A DNA stretch of 64,000 nucleotides from assembly GCA_902777855.1 (NCBI GenBank), contig CACYVN010000007.1:280358-344357 (forward strand). Direction: 5' to 3'. The translations under genes and the position numbers were made by a program. Each line of letters opens with the position of its first letter. Position 1 is the first letter of the stretch. Source of the DNA: an uncultured bacterium. GTDB lineage: Bacteria > Cyanobacteriota > Vampirovibrionia > Gastranaerophilales > Gastranaerophilaceae. Under the pieces are notes generated by a model. That model ran no database searches and had not been told where the DNA came from. It worked only from the letters and a program-made list of their open reading frames with translations. This document shows positions 18,651 to 26,846 of the stretch, piece by piece.

Positions 18651-18859
18651 TATTCTATACCTTTAAATAATTCTTTTATATCCACTTCAAGAACTTTTGC
18701 AATCATATAAAGATTGATGGCATTAGGAATTTGTCTGCCTTTTTCAATCAAACTGATTGAATTTGTACTTAAATTAACCAATTCTCCTAATTTTTCCTGA
18801 GAAAATTCTTTTCGGTTTCTTTCTGCTTTGATATTTAACCCTAATGCTCTTGTATTCAT
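18650..18859 (-). CDS. XRE-family transcriptional regulator
   Basis: About 69 residues (ATG at 18859; a TTG at 18883 is also in frame). It has a classical XRE helix-turn-helix: GLNIKAERNRKEFSQEKLG, then VNLSTNSISLIEKGRQIPN, then LYMIAKVLEVDIKELF. It probably binds its own upstream region, where an ATTAT...ATAAT near-palindrome sits at 18867-18888. It is fused by a TAATG overlap to metalloprotease paralogue 3, which it probably controls. No clear ribosome-binding site is seen for either start. Confidence 0.85.
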   Translation of the reverse strand: MNTRALGLNIKAERNRKEFSQEKLGELVNLSTNSISLIEKGRQIPNAINLYMIAKVLEVDIKELFKGIE

Positions 18860-18876
18860 ACTTTGATTATCAACTA

Positions 18877-18905
18877 TTGACAATAATAAGGCAATATGGT
18901 ATCTA
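18877..18905 (+). promoter_or_regulatory. Candidate promoter for the 51-aa ORF
   Basis: TTGACA (18877-18882) and TATCTA (18900-18905) are separated by 17 nt. Transcription would start near 18912. The -35 overlaps the near-palindrome in front of the divergent XRE gene, so the regulator could repress both directions. Confidence 0.45.
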
Positions 18906-18959
18906 TGTAAATATTACAATTATACTTGTAAAATTATAAATTTAATATGGAAGATAATC

Positions 18960-19115
18960 GTGAATAAATCAGATAAAATTTTTGACGAAATGAACAGTAT
19001 CGGAATGCTTTTGACATGTTTGCGTCAGGATATAGACTTGTGTTCCGGGGATAATATTGAAGATTGCACTCATCTGCTGAAACTTGCGGAAATTATTTCT
19101 GAAAAATATGAATAA
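18960..19115 (+). CDS. Small protein of 51 residues (unknown)
   Basis: A GTG start at 18960 has GGAAG 8 nt upstream and is followed by 50 sense codons and TAA. The sequence is amphipathic and helical (DKIFDEMNSIGMLLTCL, then HLLKLAEIISEKYE) with three cysteines. It lies divergent from the XRE gene behind a TTGACA promoter, a typical arrangement for a regulator-controlled small protein. I do not recognise it. Confidence 0.5.
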   Translation: MNKSDKIFDEMNSIGMLLTCLRQDIDLCSGDNIEDCTHLLKLAEIISEKYE

Positions 19116-19128
19116 CTGACATTTGATT

Positions 19129-19330
19129 TTGAAAAATTTATGTTGTTTGGCAAAGCCTGACTATTTTATATTACGGCGGTAACGGGAATTGTCTTGCAAT
19201 CCTCGCCTGGGACGGCTTCCGTGTCGGCAACCCTGTCAGCCGACCGCTTGAACATGTTGCCGACAACTTCAGCCTCTGCTCGGATTGCGCTGAACCCGAA
19301 AAAAGATTAAATCCCTCTGTTACACGCTAA
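19129..19330 (+). pseudogene. Unplaced coding-like fragment, higher GC than surroundings
   Basis: After an in-frame TGA near 19129, a frame stays open to TAA at 19328-19330 and reads, among others, GNCLAILAWDGFRVGNPV and SLCSDCAEPEKRL. The middle is clearly richer in G and C than the flanks. There is no plausible start codon or ribosome-binding site. It includes an 18-bp copy of the tRNA-Glu 3' end (19174-19191), so it may be the remnant of an earlier insertion. This is a low-confidence call; it could also be non-coding. Confidence 0.3.
19174..19191 (-). repeat. 18-bp extra copy of the tRNA-Glu 3' end (att remnant)
   Basis: CGGCGGTAACGGGAATTG is identical to the start of the attL sequence at 19370-19387. 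It corresponds to the T-loop and acceptor 3' strand of the tRNA. Confidence 0.6.
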
Positions 19331-19333
19331 ATA

Positions 19334-19365
19334 AAAACGAGAATACCAAATGGTATTCTCGTTTT
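19334..19365 (-). terminator. Original tRNA-Glu terminator, now separated from the tRNA
   Basis: A perfect 15-bp stem (19334-19348 with 19351-19365) has AAAA and TTTT at its bases. On the minus strand it directly follows the displaced tRNA 3' half at 19370-19410. Confidence 0.85.
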
Positions 19366-19369
19366 AATT

Positions 19370-19410
19370 CGGCGGTAACGGGAATTGAACCCGTGTTTGC
19401 AGAATGAGAA
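19370..19410 (-). repeat. attL: displaced 3' half of tRNA-Glu
   Basis: On the minus strand this reads the anticodon loop, anticodon 3' stem TCTGC, T arm (ACGGG/CCCGT) and acceptor 3' strand. TCTGC pairs perfectly with GCAGA in the 5' half that remains at 30756-30786. This side also keeps the terminator, so it is the original chromosomal 3' half. Confidence 0.85.
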
Positions 19411-19505
19411 ACCCCTTACAGTACCATTTTTAGAGAAAATATCACGTTAAACCGTAATAAAATCGTTGTTATGTAAAATCATATTTCTACTCGTAAATAT
19501 AAAAC

Positions 19506-19526
19506 GGGTACATATAGGGTACACGA
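19506..19526 (+). promoter_or_regulatory. Arm-type integrase site, left
   Basis: Two GGGTACA copies spaced 11 nt apart lie in a 21-bp block that matches 30670-30690 at 20 of 21 positions, in the same orientation. Confidence 0.6.
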
Positions 19527-19593
19527 TTTTAGACATGAAATTAACATATATAACAGCATTATTATACTACATCATTATACAGGATTTTCATGC

Positions 19594-19599
19594 TATAAT
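19594..19599 (+). promoter_or_regulatory. -10 box (TATAAT) 6 nt before the start codon; leaderless candidate
   Basis: TATAAT ends at 19599 and the ATG of the nuclease-methyltransferase is at 19606. No ribosome-binding site lies between them. Confidence 0.5.
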
Positions 19600-19605
19600 C
19601 GGTTT

Positions 19606-22600
19606 ATGGTTGAGAAGTATCTAGGTGCAGTAATTCAGAAATATAAGACTGGAAAGACCACAGAACATAGTTTTAGGGGTGATTTACAGGACTTTGTTGA
19701 AAGAACCGTTATAGGTGTTCAAGCAATCAATGAACCCAGACGGCAGAAATGCGGTGCACCAGATTACATCATACAGAAGAAAAATATACCTATCGGCTAT
19801 ATTGAAGCCAAAGACATAGATAAAAGCCTTGATACTATTGATAAGACGGAACAACTTGACAGATACAAGGCAAGTTTAGACAATCTTATCTTAACCAATT
19901 ATTTAGAGTTCTGGTTTTATAAGAACGGTGAACACGTTGACACTATAAAGGTGGCGGAACTTTCAAGCGGTAAGATTAAAACCTATGACAAAGAATATCA
20001 GCGACTTATAAACGCAATACGGAACTTCTGCGACTATCAAGGTCAGACGATTAAATCACCTAAGCAACTGGCTAACTTAATGGCTCAAAAGGCTGTTATG
20101 ATTAGAGATGTTATTATTAATGCTCTTGAATTAGACTCAGAGAGTTCATTAGTAAGCCAGAGAAACGCATTTAAGCAGATATTATTACACGATTTAACTA
20201 ATCATACATTCGCTGATATGTACGCTCAGACGATTGCTTATGGCTTATTTGTAGCAAGGTTGAATGATACAACCTTAGAGGATTTTTCAAGACAAGAAGC
20301 CAGAGAACTTATCTCTAAGAATAACCCATTTTTAAGGCAGTTATTTGACTATATCTCAGGTGCTAACCTTGATGACAGCCTTGTCTGGATTGTTGATGAC
20401 CTTGTAGAGATATTTAGGGCGGTTGACCTCAATAAGCTGCTTAGGAATTATGGCAGAACTACCCAGATGTCAGACCCTTTTCTACACTTCTATGAAACGT
20501 TCTTAGAGAGTTATGACAAGGTTAATAAGGAAAAGAGGGGGGTATATTATACACCTCAGCCAGTAGTAAGGTTTATTGTCTCGGCAGTTGATAAGATATT
20601 AAAGAATGAATTTAAGTTGTCTCATGGGCTTGCTGATGACTCAACAATCAAGCATACAAGAACCCTTTATTATGAAAGTAAAAAGGTAAGGGGTAAGGTC
20701 GTTGACATGCCTGTAACAACTGAGGAAGATATATACAAGGTGCAAATACTTGACCCTGCGACTGGTACAGGTACATTCTTAGCTGAGACAATACGGAAGA
20801 TATACTCATACTTTGTAAATCAACAGGGGATATGGTCTCAATACGTTGATAAGGCACTTATACCACGTCTTAACGGCTTTGAAATTATGATGACACCTTA
20901 TGTTATGTGTCATTTGAAACTGGATTTATTATTACAGGACACAGGATATAAGACTACAAGCCAGACAAACAGGTTTAATGTATATTTAACCAATGCACTT
21001 GAAAAAGACGAGACTACTAAATATCCGCTATTTGACTGGTTATCTGAGGAAGCAAGATATGCGGGGATTATTAAATCCGATAAACCTATTATGGTAGTCT
21101 TAGGAAATCCCCCATATAGTGTCAGCAGTTGTAATAAGAGTGATTACATTGACGAGATAATGGAAGTGTATAAACAAGACCTTAACGAAAGAAATATACA
21201 GCCGTTATCAGATGATTATATCAAATTTATCCGTATGGGTGAAACATACATAGAGAAGAATAAAGAGGGTGTACTGGCTTATATATCTAATAACAGTTTT
21301 ATAGACGGTGTAATACACCGTCAGATGAGAAAGCACCTTATGGAAACCTTTGACAAGATTTATATACTTGACTTGCATGGTAATGCTAATAAGAAAGAAA
21401 CCACCAAAGACGGCTCAAAAGATGAGAATGTATTTGACATTCAGCAGGGTGTAAGTATCAATATCTTTGTTAAGACTGGCATGAAACAGCCTAATGAACT
21501 GGCTAAGGTTTATCATGCTGAATTGTTAGGGGTAAGAGAGAATAAGTTTGAGTATCTGAATAATAATGAGTTTGACACCGTTGAATACAAAGAACTTGAA
21601 CCAGTTAAACCGTACTACTTCTTTGTACCAAAAGACTTTGATGTTCAAGCAGACTATGACAAAGGTATTAACATAAATGAATTGTTTATTGAGAATGCTA
21701 GCGGTGTAAAAACACATCATGATAATGAACTTGTATCAATTCAACAATTTGATGTTGATACAAACAAGGAATATCAATATAGACCTTTTGATAAGAGATT
21801 TATAAACTATGATTTATCAAAAGTGGAAAGACCTAGATATTCATTGATGAAACACTTTATTATTGGTGATAATCTAGGACTGATTACAGTACGGCAATAT
21901 GCTGAAAATATTGACTTTAATCATGTATTCTTAACAAATAGTATTGCAGATATAAGAATGACCATGAGTAATAAAGGTAGTTGTTATGTTTACCCATTGT
22001 ATTTATATGATGACGACTCAGCCCAAACATCATTCTTTGATGTGAACCGTAAGCCAAACTTGAACATGGATATAGTAAAGAGTCTTGAAACAACTTTAGG
22101 ACTGTCATTTACACCAGAGAAAGAAAATACAGAGGGTACATTTGCACCGATTGACATATTAGATTACATTTATGGTGTTCTGCACTCTAACAAGTATAGA
22201 ACTAAGTATAAAGAGTTCTTGAAAATAGACTTTCCACGTATTCCATACCCTGCAAATAAAGATTACTTCTTTAAGATTGCTAAACTGGGTAAGGAACTCC
22301 GGGAGATACATTTAATGGAGTCTAAACAGGTAACTGAATATATAACATCATACAGTGTTAGCGGTGATAATGAAGTCATCAAACCAGAATACAAAGACAA
22401 TAAAGTCTATATTAACCGCACTCAATACTTTGATAACGTGCCAGAAGTAGCATGGAACTTCTACATAGGCGGTTATCAGCCTGCACAAAAGTGGCTCAAA
22501 GACCGTAAAGGCAGGATATTAAGTTATGATGAAATCCTGCACTATCAGAAAATCATCAAAGCACTTGTATTAACTAATGATATAATGCAACAGATTGATG

Positions 22601-22617
22601 AAGTCATTGAGGTGTAG
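19606..22617 (+). CDS. Nuclease-N6-adenine methyltransferase fusion (Type IIG / ISP-like restriction-modification enzyme)
   Basis: The 1,003-residue protein has a PD-(D/E)xK-like nuclease at the N-terminus (APDYIIQ with D53, YIEAKD with E67 and K69). A helical linker follows, then an amino-methyltransferase core with YYTPQPVVRFIV (motif X-like, from residue 314), motif I DPATGTGTF (from 383) and motif IV NPPY (501-504). The C-terminal 450 residues would hold target recognition. The order matches single-chain restriction-modification enzymes. It lacks the helicase motor of long Type ISP enzymes such as LlaGI, so Type IIG-like action is more likely. It is followed 1 nt later by an Mrr-like nuclease gene, so both are co-transcribed. 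Confidence 0.85.
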   Translation: MVEKYLGAVIQKYKTGKTTEHSFRGDLQDFVERTVIGVQAINEPRRQKCGAPDYIIQKKNIPIGYIEAKDIDKSLDTIDKTEQLDRYKASLDNLILTNYLEFWFYKNGEHVDTIKVAELSSGKIKTYDKEYQRLINAIRNFCDYQGQTIKSPKQLANLMAQKAVMIRDVIINALELDSESSLVSQRNAFKQILLHDLTNHTFADMYAQTIAYGLFVARLNDTTLEDFSRQEARELISKNNPFLRQLFDYISGANLDDSLVWIVDDLVEIFRAVDLNKLLRNYGRTTQMSDPFLHFYETFLESYDKVNKEKRGVYYTPQPVVRFIVSAVDKILKNEFKLSHGLADDSTIKHTRTLYYESKKVRGKVVDMPVTTEEDIYKVQILDPATGTGTFLAETIRKIYSYFVNQQGIWSQYVDKALIPRLNGFEIMMTPYVMCHLKLDLLLQDTGYKTTSQTNRFNVYLTNALEKDETTKYPLFDWLSEEARYAGIIKSDKPIMVVLGNPPYSVSSCNKSDYIDEIMEVYKQDLNERNIQPLSDDYIKFIRMGETYIEKNKEGVLAYISNNSFIDGVIHRQMRKHLMETFDKIYILDLHGNANKKETTKDGSKDENVFDIQQGVSINIFVKTGMKQPNELAKVYHAELLGVRENKFEYLNNNEFDTVEYKELEPVKPYYFFVPKDFDVQADYDKGININELFIENASGVKTHHDNELVSIQQFDVDTNKEYQYRPFDKRFINYDLSKVERPRYSLMKHFIIGDNLGLITVRQYAENIDFNHVFLTNSIADIRMTMSNKGSCYVYPLYLYDDDSAQTSFFDVNRKPNLNMDIVKSLETTLGLSFTPEKENTEGTFAPIDILDYIYGVLHSNKYRTKYKEFLKIDFPRIPYPANKDYFFKIAKLGKELREIHLMESKQVTEYITSYSVSGDNEVIKPEYKDNKVYINRTQYFDNVPEVAWNFYIGGYQPAQKWLKDRKGRILSYDEILHYQKIIKALVLTNDIMQQIDEVIEV

Positions 22618-22618
22618 T

Positions 22619-23704
22619 ATGTTTCTTAATAAAATAGTTGATTGGCAAGGGTTTGAGCAATTTGTAACTGATTTATACAAAGATGACGGTAATGTAAAAG
22701 TAGAACATAATGTTACTCTTAAAGGTAAATCAAATGCCAACAGACAAATTGATGTATTAATAACAAGAAAATCAAAGCTACATAGCTATCAGACTATGGT
22801 TGAATGCAAATACTGGAATAAGAAAGTTGAACGCAACACAGTTGATATAGTATATGCAGGAATGGACGACCTTAATATTGAAAAGGGAGTTATATTTACA
22901 ACAACAGGATATGAAAAAGGTGCCATAGAGTATGCTAAATCTAAGAATATAGATATTTTCTTAGTAAGAGATTTAACACCAGAGGAATGGGGATTACCAG
23001 GTCAAATTATACAATTCTACTTACATCTTATAACAGCCAGTATGGATAATTTTAAGTTTATTAATACTGTATGTGTTCCTGTGGTTGAAGAATACCCTAA
23101 AACATTGAATATACATATTGAATTATCTAAAGATATGATATTCCCAGATGAATATCAGTTATATTCAATAAAGAATGGAAATAAAGGTGATAATCTTATT
23201 AAATATATATTATCTGCACGTCATAGCTTATTATCAGAGATGACAAAAGATACGTTTATATTAAATAATGGTGAGGAATGTATTCAAGAGGTTAAAGCAA
23301 CTGCAATATTAGATTTTTCCAAGTTTGAATACAGACAATTACGCAATCAATACGGTGCAATTAATCTTTCTCAAATAATGTTTGATATAACAGCACACTT
23401 ATCACAATCTGCAATTAAAATTGACAGAGCTGAAAGTTACAATATAGCATTGGCTATACAAAATTACATAGACAATCAAATTAATCTTGTATATCAAAAA
23501 CAAGGTCAAGAGGGTTTAACTTTAACAGATAATATCTATGATAAGATTGTTAAGCAAGCAACATCTAATAAAGATGTTTTACAGAATGGTTCTATATTCA
23601 AGGTTATGTGTGAATACTGGGTTACACCAGATAATAAGAAAAATAAGACCGTTATTGAAAAGAAAATTGATAAACCTATCTTATTAGAAGTAAAAACAGT
23701 TTAG
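22619..23704 (+). CDS. Mrr-like restriction endonuclease
   Basis: The 361-residue protein has the Mrr_cat pattern: DWQGFEQFVTDLY, QIDVLI (D45) and VECKYW (E62, K64), then GVIFTTTGYEKGAIEYA. Together these make a PD-(D/E)xK nuclease in the first 140 residues. The rest (about 220 residues) is unassigned. The ATG at 22619 has AGGTG before it and follows the methyltransferase stop by 1 nt. Classical Mrr enzymes cut methylated DNA, so pairing with a methylase is odd unless its target differs. The gene may form a two-protein defence unit with its neighbour. Confidence 0.82.
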   Translation: MFLNKIVDWQGFEQFVTDLYKDDGNVKVEHNVTLKGKSNANRQIDVLITRKSKLHSYQTMVECKYWNKKVERNTVDIVYAGMDDLNIEKGVIFTTTGYEKGAIEYAKSKNIDIFLVRDLTPEEWGLPGQIIQFYLHLITASMDNFKFINTVCVPVVEEYPKTLNIHIELSKDMIFPDEYQLYSIKNGNKGDNLIKYILSARHSLLSEMTKDTFILNNGEECIQEVKATAILDFSKFEYRQLRNQYGAINLSQIMFDITAHLSQSAIKIDRAESYNIALAIQNYIDNQINLVYQKQGQEGLTLTDNIYDKIVKQATSNKDVLQNGSIFKVMCEYWVTPDNKKNKTVIEKKIDKPILLEVKTV

Positions 23705-23852
23705 TTATTGCCTGCCAGAGACTACCAATTACCTAATAGCTAGCATAATGCAACATAAATGGTCTCTATATCAATTTTATAGGCTTAGGCTTATTATATT
23801 GACCAAATAGAGATACATCAAAGTATTATTAATTATTAATCTAAAAGAAAAG

Positions 23853-24182
23853 CTACTTTATTTTCTGTAATTCCTTAACAATGTTGAATAAGGTATTTAA
23901 TTCTTCTCCAGTCTTTGACTGTAATAATGAGATATAATCCTTATCCGCTGCTTTTTCTTCAACATCAAGAAATACGAACAATTTATATATAGGAATATTT
24001 AAGGCAGTTGCAATAAGTGGTATCTTATTCAAAGTTATAGGATTATGACCATTCTCCCAGTAACTAACTGTCTTTGTTGCAACTCCTACGCTCTCCGCTA
24101 AATCTTCCTGTGATATATTCGCTTGTTGTCTTAATTCTTTCAGACGTTTACCGAACTGTTTGTAAAAATCCTTTGTTCTCAT
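23853..24182 (-). CDS. XRE-family regulator
   Basis: The 109-residue protein has an N-terminal XRE helix-turn-helix: FGKRLKELRQQANISQEDLA, then SVGVATKTVSYWENGHNPI. A short helical C-terminal part follows (TGEELNTLFNIVKELQK). It is convergent with the nuclease operon and divergent from the SLOG-like gene, so it may control the latter. No ribosome-binding site is obvious. Confidence 0.85.
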   Translation of the reverse strand: MRTKDFYKQFGKRLKELRQQANISQEDLAESVGVATKTVSYWENGHNPITLNKIPLIATALNIPIYKLFVFLDVEEKAADKDYISLLQSKTGEELNTLFNIVKELQKIK

Positions 24183-24281
24183 AATAGTCTAGGATATTAC
24201 ATATTTAAGCATTATATAATCCAACAGTTTAGCACGTCTGCTTGTTCATGTTATGATTACCATATCAAACAAGGATATATT

Positions 24282-24725
24282 ATGAACGGCAAAAGTTGTT
24301 TCTTAATTGGCAACAGACACACACCTAGCAATATAAGAGAACCGCTTGCGGAAGCGGTTGAAACGCATATTACTGAATATGGTGTTACGACCTTTACAGT
24401 CGGAAAGTATGGCAACTTTGACAGTATGGCAATAGGGGTACTCAGAGAAGCTAAGAAGCGACATAATGATATAGAACTATATTTACTAGCCCCTTACGCA
24501 TTAACCCAGAAAACAGACAAGCCAGAGAGCTTTGACGGTACAATTTATCCAGACGGATTAGAGAAAGTACCGTTAAGACTTGCCATTCCACAGGCTAACA
24601 GGTATATGGTGCAGAACTCCAATTATTTAATAACATACTGTCATCACATAGGAAACACTAGAAACATTGTTGAGTACGCCCAGAAACGAGAGAAAAAGGG
24701 CTTGATAAAGGTAACTTTGCTATAA
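24282..24725 (+). CDS. SLOG-like (DUF1273-type) protein
   Basis: The 147-residue protein starts with the Rossmann-like pattern CFLIGNRHTP and has later strands TTFTVGKYGNFDSMA and YLITYCHHIGNTRNIVEYA. The GNRxxP and TYCHxxGNT elements match the SLOG superfamily, a nucleotide-binding fold found near defence and stress genes. The ligand is not known. An AAGGA ribosome-binding site lies just upstream. It sits between an XRE gene and the operator-controlled small gene at 24899. Confidence 0.7.
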   Translation: MNGKSCFLIGNRHTPSNIREPLAEAVETHITEYGVTTFTVGKYGNFDSMAIGVLREAKKRHNDIELYLLAPYALTQKTDKPESFDGTIYPDGLEKVPLRLAIPQANRYMVQNSNYLITYCHHIGNTRNIVEYAQKREKKGLIKVTLL

Positions 24726-24732
24726 GTTTGAT

Positions 24733-24852
24733 ACATTCCCATAAAAGTATAGATTTCTGATACTAATTTTTACAGGGCGGAAAGTATTGATTTTCTGTAC
24801 TTAATATTTCGCAGCACATTCCCATTAATACACTTGACATTTTTGGGAATGT
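24733..24852 (+). promoter_or_regulatory. Operator array with TTGACA promoter
   Basis: ACATTCCCA occurs at 24733-24741 and 24816-24824, and its inverse TGGGAATGT at 24844-24852. The last two flank a TTGACA box at 24834-24839, and AT-rich -10 candidates follow near 24857-24867. The arrangement fits a repressor dimer covering the -35 of the gene at 24899. Confidence 0.55.
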
Positions 24853-24898
24853 ATGCAATAATATAATTGTTGGAACACATAACATAGGAGATAACAAG

Positions 24899-25183
24899 AT
24901 GACATTAGCATTAGACACAATTAACAATCAGATTAAAGAAGTTAAAGGGCTTTATCTATTAAAGGCTGAACTTCAAGCAGAGATTGAAAAAATCGAAACA
25001 GCATTAAAAACTCAACTTCAAGAAAACAATCAAGAGTTAGTTATTACCGACAATGGAAGTGTAAGTTACAAAGAAGTTATATCTAAAACACTTAATACAA
25101 CTGAACTTAAGAAATCTGAATTTGCTTTTATTTATAACCAATTCTTACAAGAAAAATCAACAATGAGATTTAAGGTGGCTTAA
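24899..25183 (+). CDS. Small coiled-coil protein (unknown)
   Basis: The 94-residue protein starts with a heptad helix (KAELQAEIEKIETAL) and has a short beta part (ELVITDNGSVSY) and a helix. The ribosome-binding site is TAGGAGA, 7 nt upstream. It follows the ACATTCCCA operator and precedes the resolvase by 28 nt, so they are probably one operon. No family is recognised. Confidence 0.65.
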   Translation: MTLALDTINNQIKEVKGLYLLKAELQAEIEKIETALKTQLQENNQELVITDNGSVSYKEVISKTLNTTELKKSEFAFIYNQFLQEKSTMRFKVA

Positions 25184-25211
25184 CTGCCACCTTTTGAAAG
25201 AGAGGTAATAT

Positions 25212-25844
25212 ATGGCAAATGATGTTATATGGGCTTATCTTCGCTGTTCAAGTCGTTCGCAGAACGAGGCAAGGCAAGTAAATGAAGTAAAAGCAAAATA
25301 TCCGACACTTGATGATGACCACATCATAATAGAAAAAGCAAGCGGAAAAAACTTCATAGACCGCAAGGAATATAATAAACTACGGAAAGAGTTGCAACGA
25401 GGGCATTTACTCGTAATATGTAGCCTTGACCGTTTAGGTCGTGATATGGTGGCAACTGGGAAAGAATGGGAGTATCTAACATCACATGGAATTGATATTG
25501 ATGTATTAGATATGCCAATACTTAACACTCGTGATAACAAAGCAGGTTTGACAGGTGAGTTTATCAATAAGTTACTTGTGCAGGTGCTTTGTTATGTCGG
25601 AGAAAAAGAGAGAATTAGTATTAAAGAACGACAAAGGCAAGGAATTGATAATGCTCTTAAAAACGGTACAAGAGAGGGCAAGAAAGCGTACGGCAGACCG
25701 AAAATGGAAGAATTGCCGAAAGATTTTGTTAAATATTATAGCAAAGGTACATATACAGCGACTGAAATAATGAAGTTATGCGGTATAACCAAAAGCACAT
25801 ATTACAGGTATGTGCAAAAGTTGAAAGAGGCAAACAATGAATGA
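25212..25844 (+). CDS. Small serine recombinase (resolvase/invertase type)
   Basis: The 210-residue protein has the resolvase catalytic domain: AYLRCSSRSQNEARQ (catalytic Ser in the YxRCSS context), SLDRLGRD and EKERISIKERQRQG. The C-terminal helix-turn-helix is TATEIMKLCGITKSTYYRYV. The length is normal for Tn3-type resolvases. It probably resolves element multimers. The stop overlaps the next small gene by 8 nt. Confidence 0.92.
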   Translation: MANDVIWAYLRCSSRSQNEARQVNEVKAKYPTLDDDHIIIEKASGKNFIDRKEYNKLRKELQRGHLLVICSLDRLGRDMVATGKEWEYLTSHGIDIDVLDMPILNTRDNKAGLTGEFINKLLVQVLCYVGEKERISIKERQRQGIDNALKNGTREGKKAYGRPKMEELPKDFVKYYSKGTYTATEIMKLCGITKSTYYRYVQKLKEANNE

Positions 25845-26088
25845 TAAGCAGGTGCAGGATTTGATACGTGGGCAGTTTATGAATGCCATGATATTTCGTA
25901 TCATGGACAATGCGAGAGCAAATAGGTGCAGGGTTCAGCAGGGACAACAGGTTCAGTATGTTCATCAAGTGCCATTAATCGTGGATATTGTGTGCGGTGC
26001 AGTTGTTCTCTTTTGGGTGGTAGTGCTAGGCGGTACATTATTATTGTCAATTCTCGGACTTATAATGCTAGCCTTTAATATTAATTAA
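25837..26088 (+). CDS. Small membrane protein (unknown)
   Basis: The 83-residue protein has an N-terminal polar half with a Gln-rich part and a long hydrophobic span at about residues 48-80 (LIVDIVCGAVVLFWVVVLGG and beyond). It overlaps the resolvase gene by 8 nt, so it is translationally coupled. The function is not recognised. Confidence 0.55.
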   Translation: MNDKQVQDLIRGQFMNAMIFRIMDNARANRCRVQQGQQVQYVHQVPLIVDIVCGAVVLFWVVVLGGTLLLSILGLIMLAFNIN

Positions 26089-26344
26089 GGCTGTGGACGG
26101 CACTAGCAAAGGTTTTGCAGGTGCGTTGAAAAGTTGGTAGGCAAATAACCATGAAAACGACACTTTACACTCAAAGTCCTCTATCCCTGTCATAGTGTGC
26201 TTTGTGGATATACAAGAACCTTTTTATATCTTTACAAAGATATGGCTATATGCCCACCATGCCTGTTATTAGGCATTAATTGGCATAATTAATCCTCAGA
26301 TATGCGTATTGCTTTACTTCTTACATACGACCATATATGACATA

Positions 26345-26527
26345 TTAGTCATTATCAATTAACTTATTTGATATATTCTTCTGATACTTTTGGTCGCACT
26401 TCTTCAACAATTCCTTAGCCTTTTCTTTGTGGTCCGGGACGTTTGCAGGTGCAACTTTCTTATTATGTTTCGCCATATAGTCATTAATGACTTCATAGGC
26501 AATCTGTTTAACGATTTCTCTATCCAT
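26345..26527 (-). CDS. Small charged protein (unknown)
   Basis: This 60-residue Lys-rich protein (MDREIVKQIAYEVINDY, then KEKAKELLKKCDQKY) looks wholly helical. A GGAG element precedes the start. It may be the last gene of the minus-strand group starting at 28103. It could be a spurious ORF. Confidence 0.45.
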   Translation of the reverse strand: MDREIVKQIAYEVINDYMAKHNKKVAPANVPDHKEKAKELLKKCDQKYQKNISNKLIDND

Positions 26528-26595
26528 TTATATTTATTCTCCATTAGTTACATTAAAATCTAAAATTAGACAACGCAGGAAGCTCATAGAGAGGA

Positions 26596-26620
26596 CTTTG
26601 ATACGTGTTAGGTATCAAAG
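26596..26620. repeat. Hairpin CTTTGATAC/GTATCAAAG
   Basis: A 9-bp perfect stem with a 7-nt loop lies between the two small minus-strand genes. There is no T tract. Confidence 0.5.
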
Positions 26621-26642
26621 TAACCCTCATTTCGCCTCTTTC

Positions 26643-26846
26643 TTACTCCCCAAAATCTTTTGGGATACCATGTTTATGTCTTAAATGTGATGAATTAAGT
26701 ATCCTAATCCACTCTACTTTACTTTGATTTAGTTTATAAATAAACTGTGGTCTAGGAATACGTTTATCTGAAAGTTTCTCTTGAAAGAACTTTTCAAATA
26801 GTTCATCACTTTTAAAATCATAACTTCTAATATCATAGCTTTTCAT
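26643..26846 (-). CDS. Small protein coupled to the putative Rep gene
   Basis: The 67-residue protein starts on the base after the TAA of the upstream 418-aa gene, so translation is coupled. Its sequence (SYDFKSDELFEKFFQEKL, then HLRHKHGIPKDFGE) matches no family I know. It may be a partner of the putative replication protein. Confidence 0.6.
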   Translation of the reverse strand: MKSYDIRSYDFKSDELFEKFFQEKLSDKRIPRPQFIYKLNQSKVEWIRILNSSHLRHKHGIPKDFGE

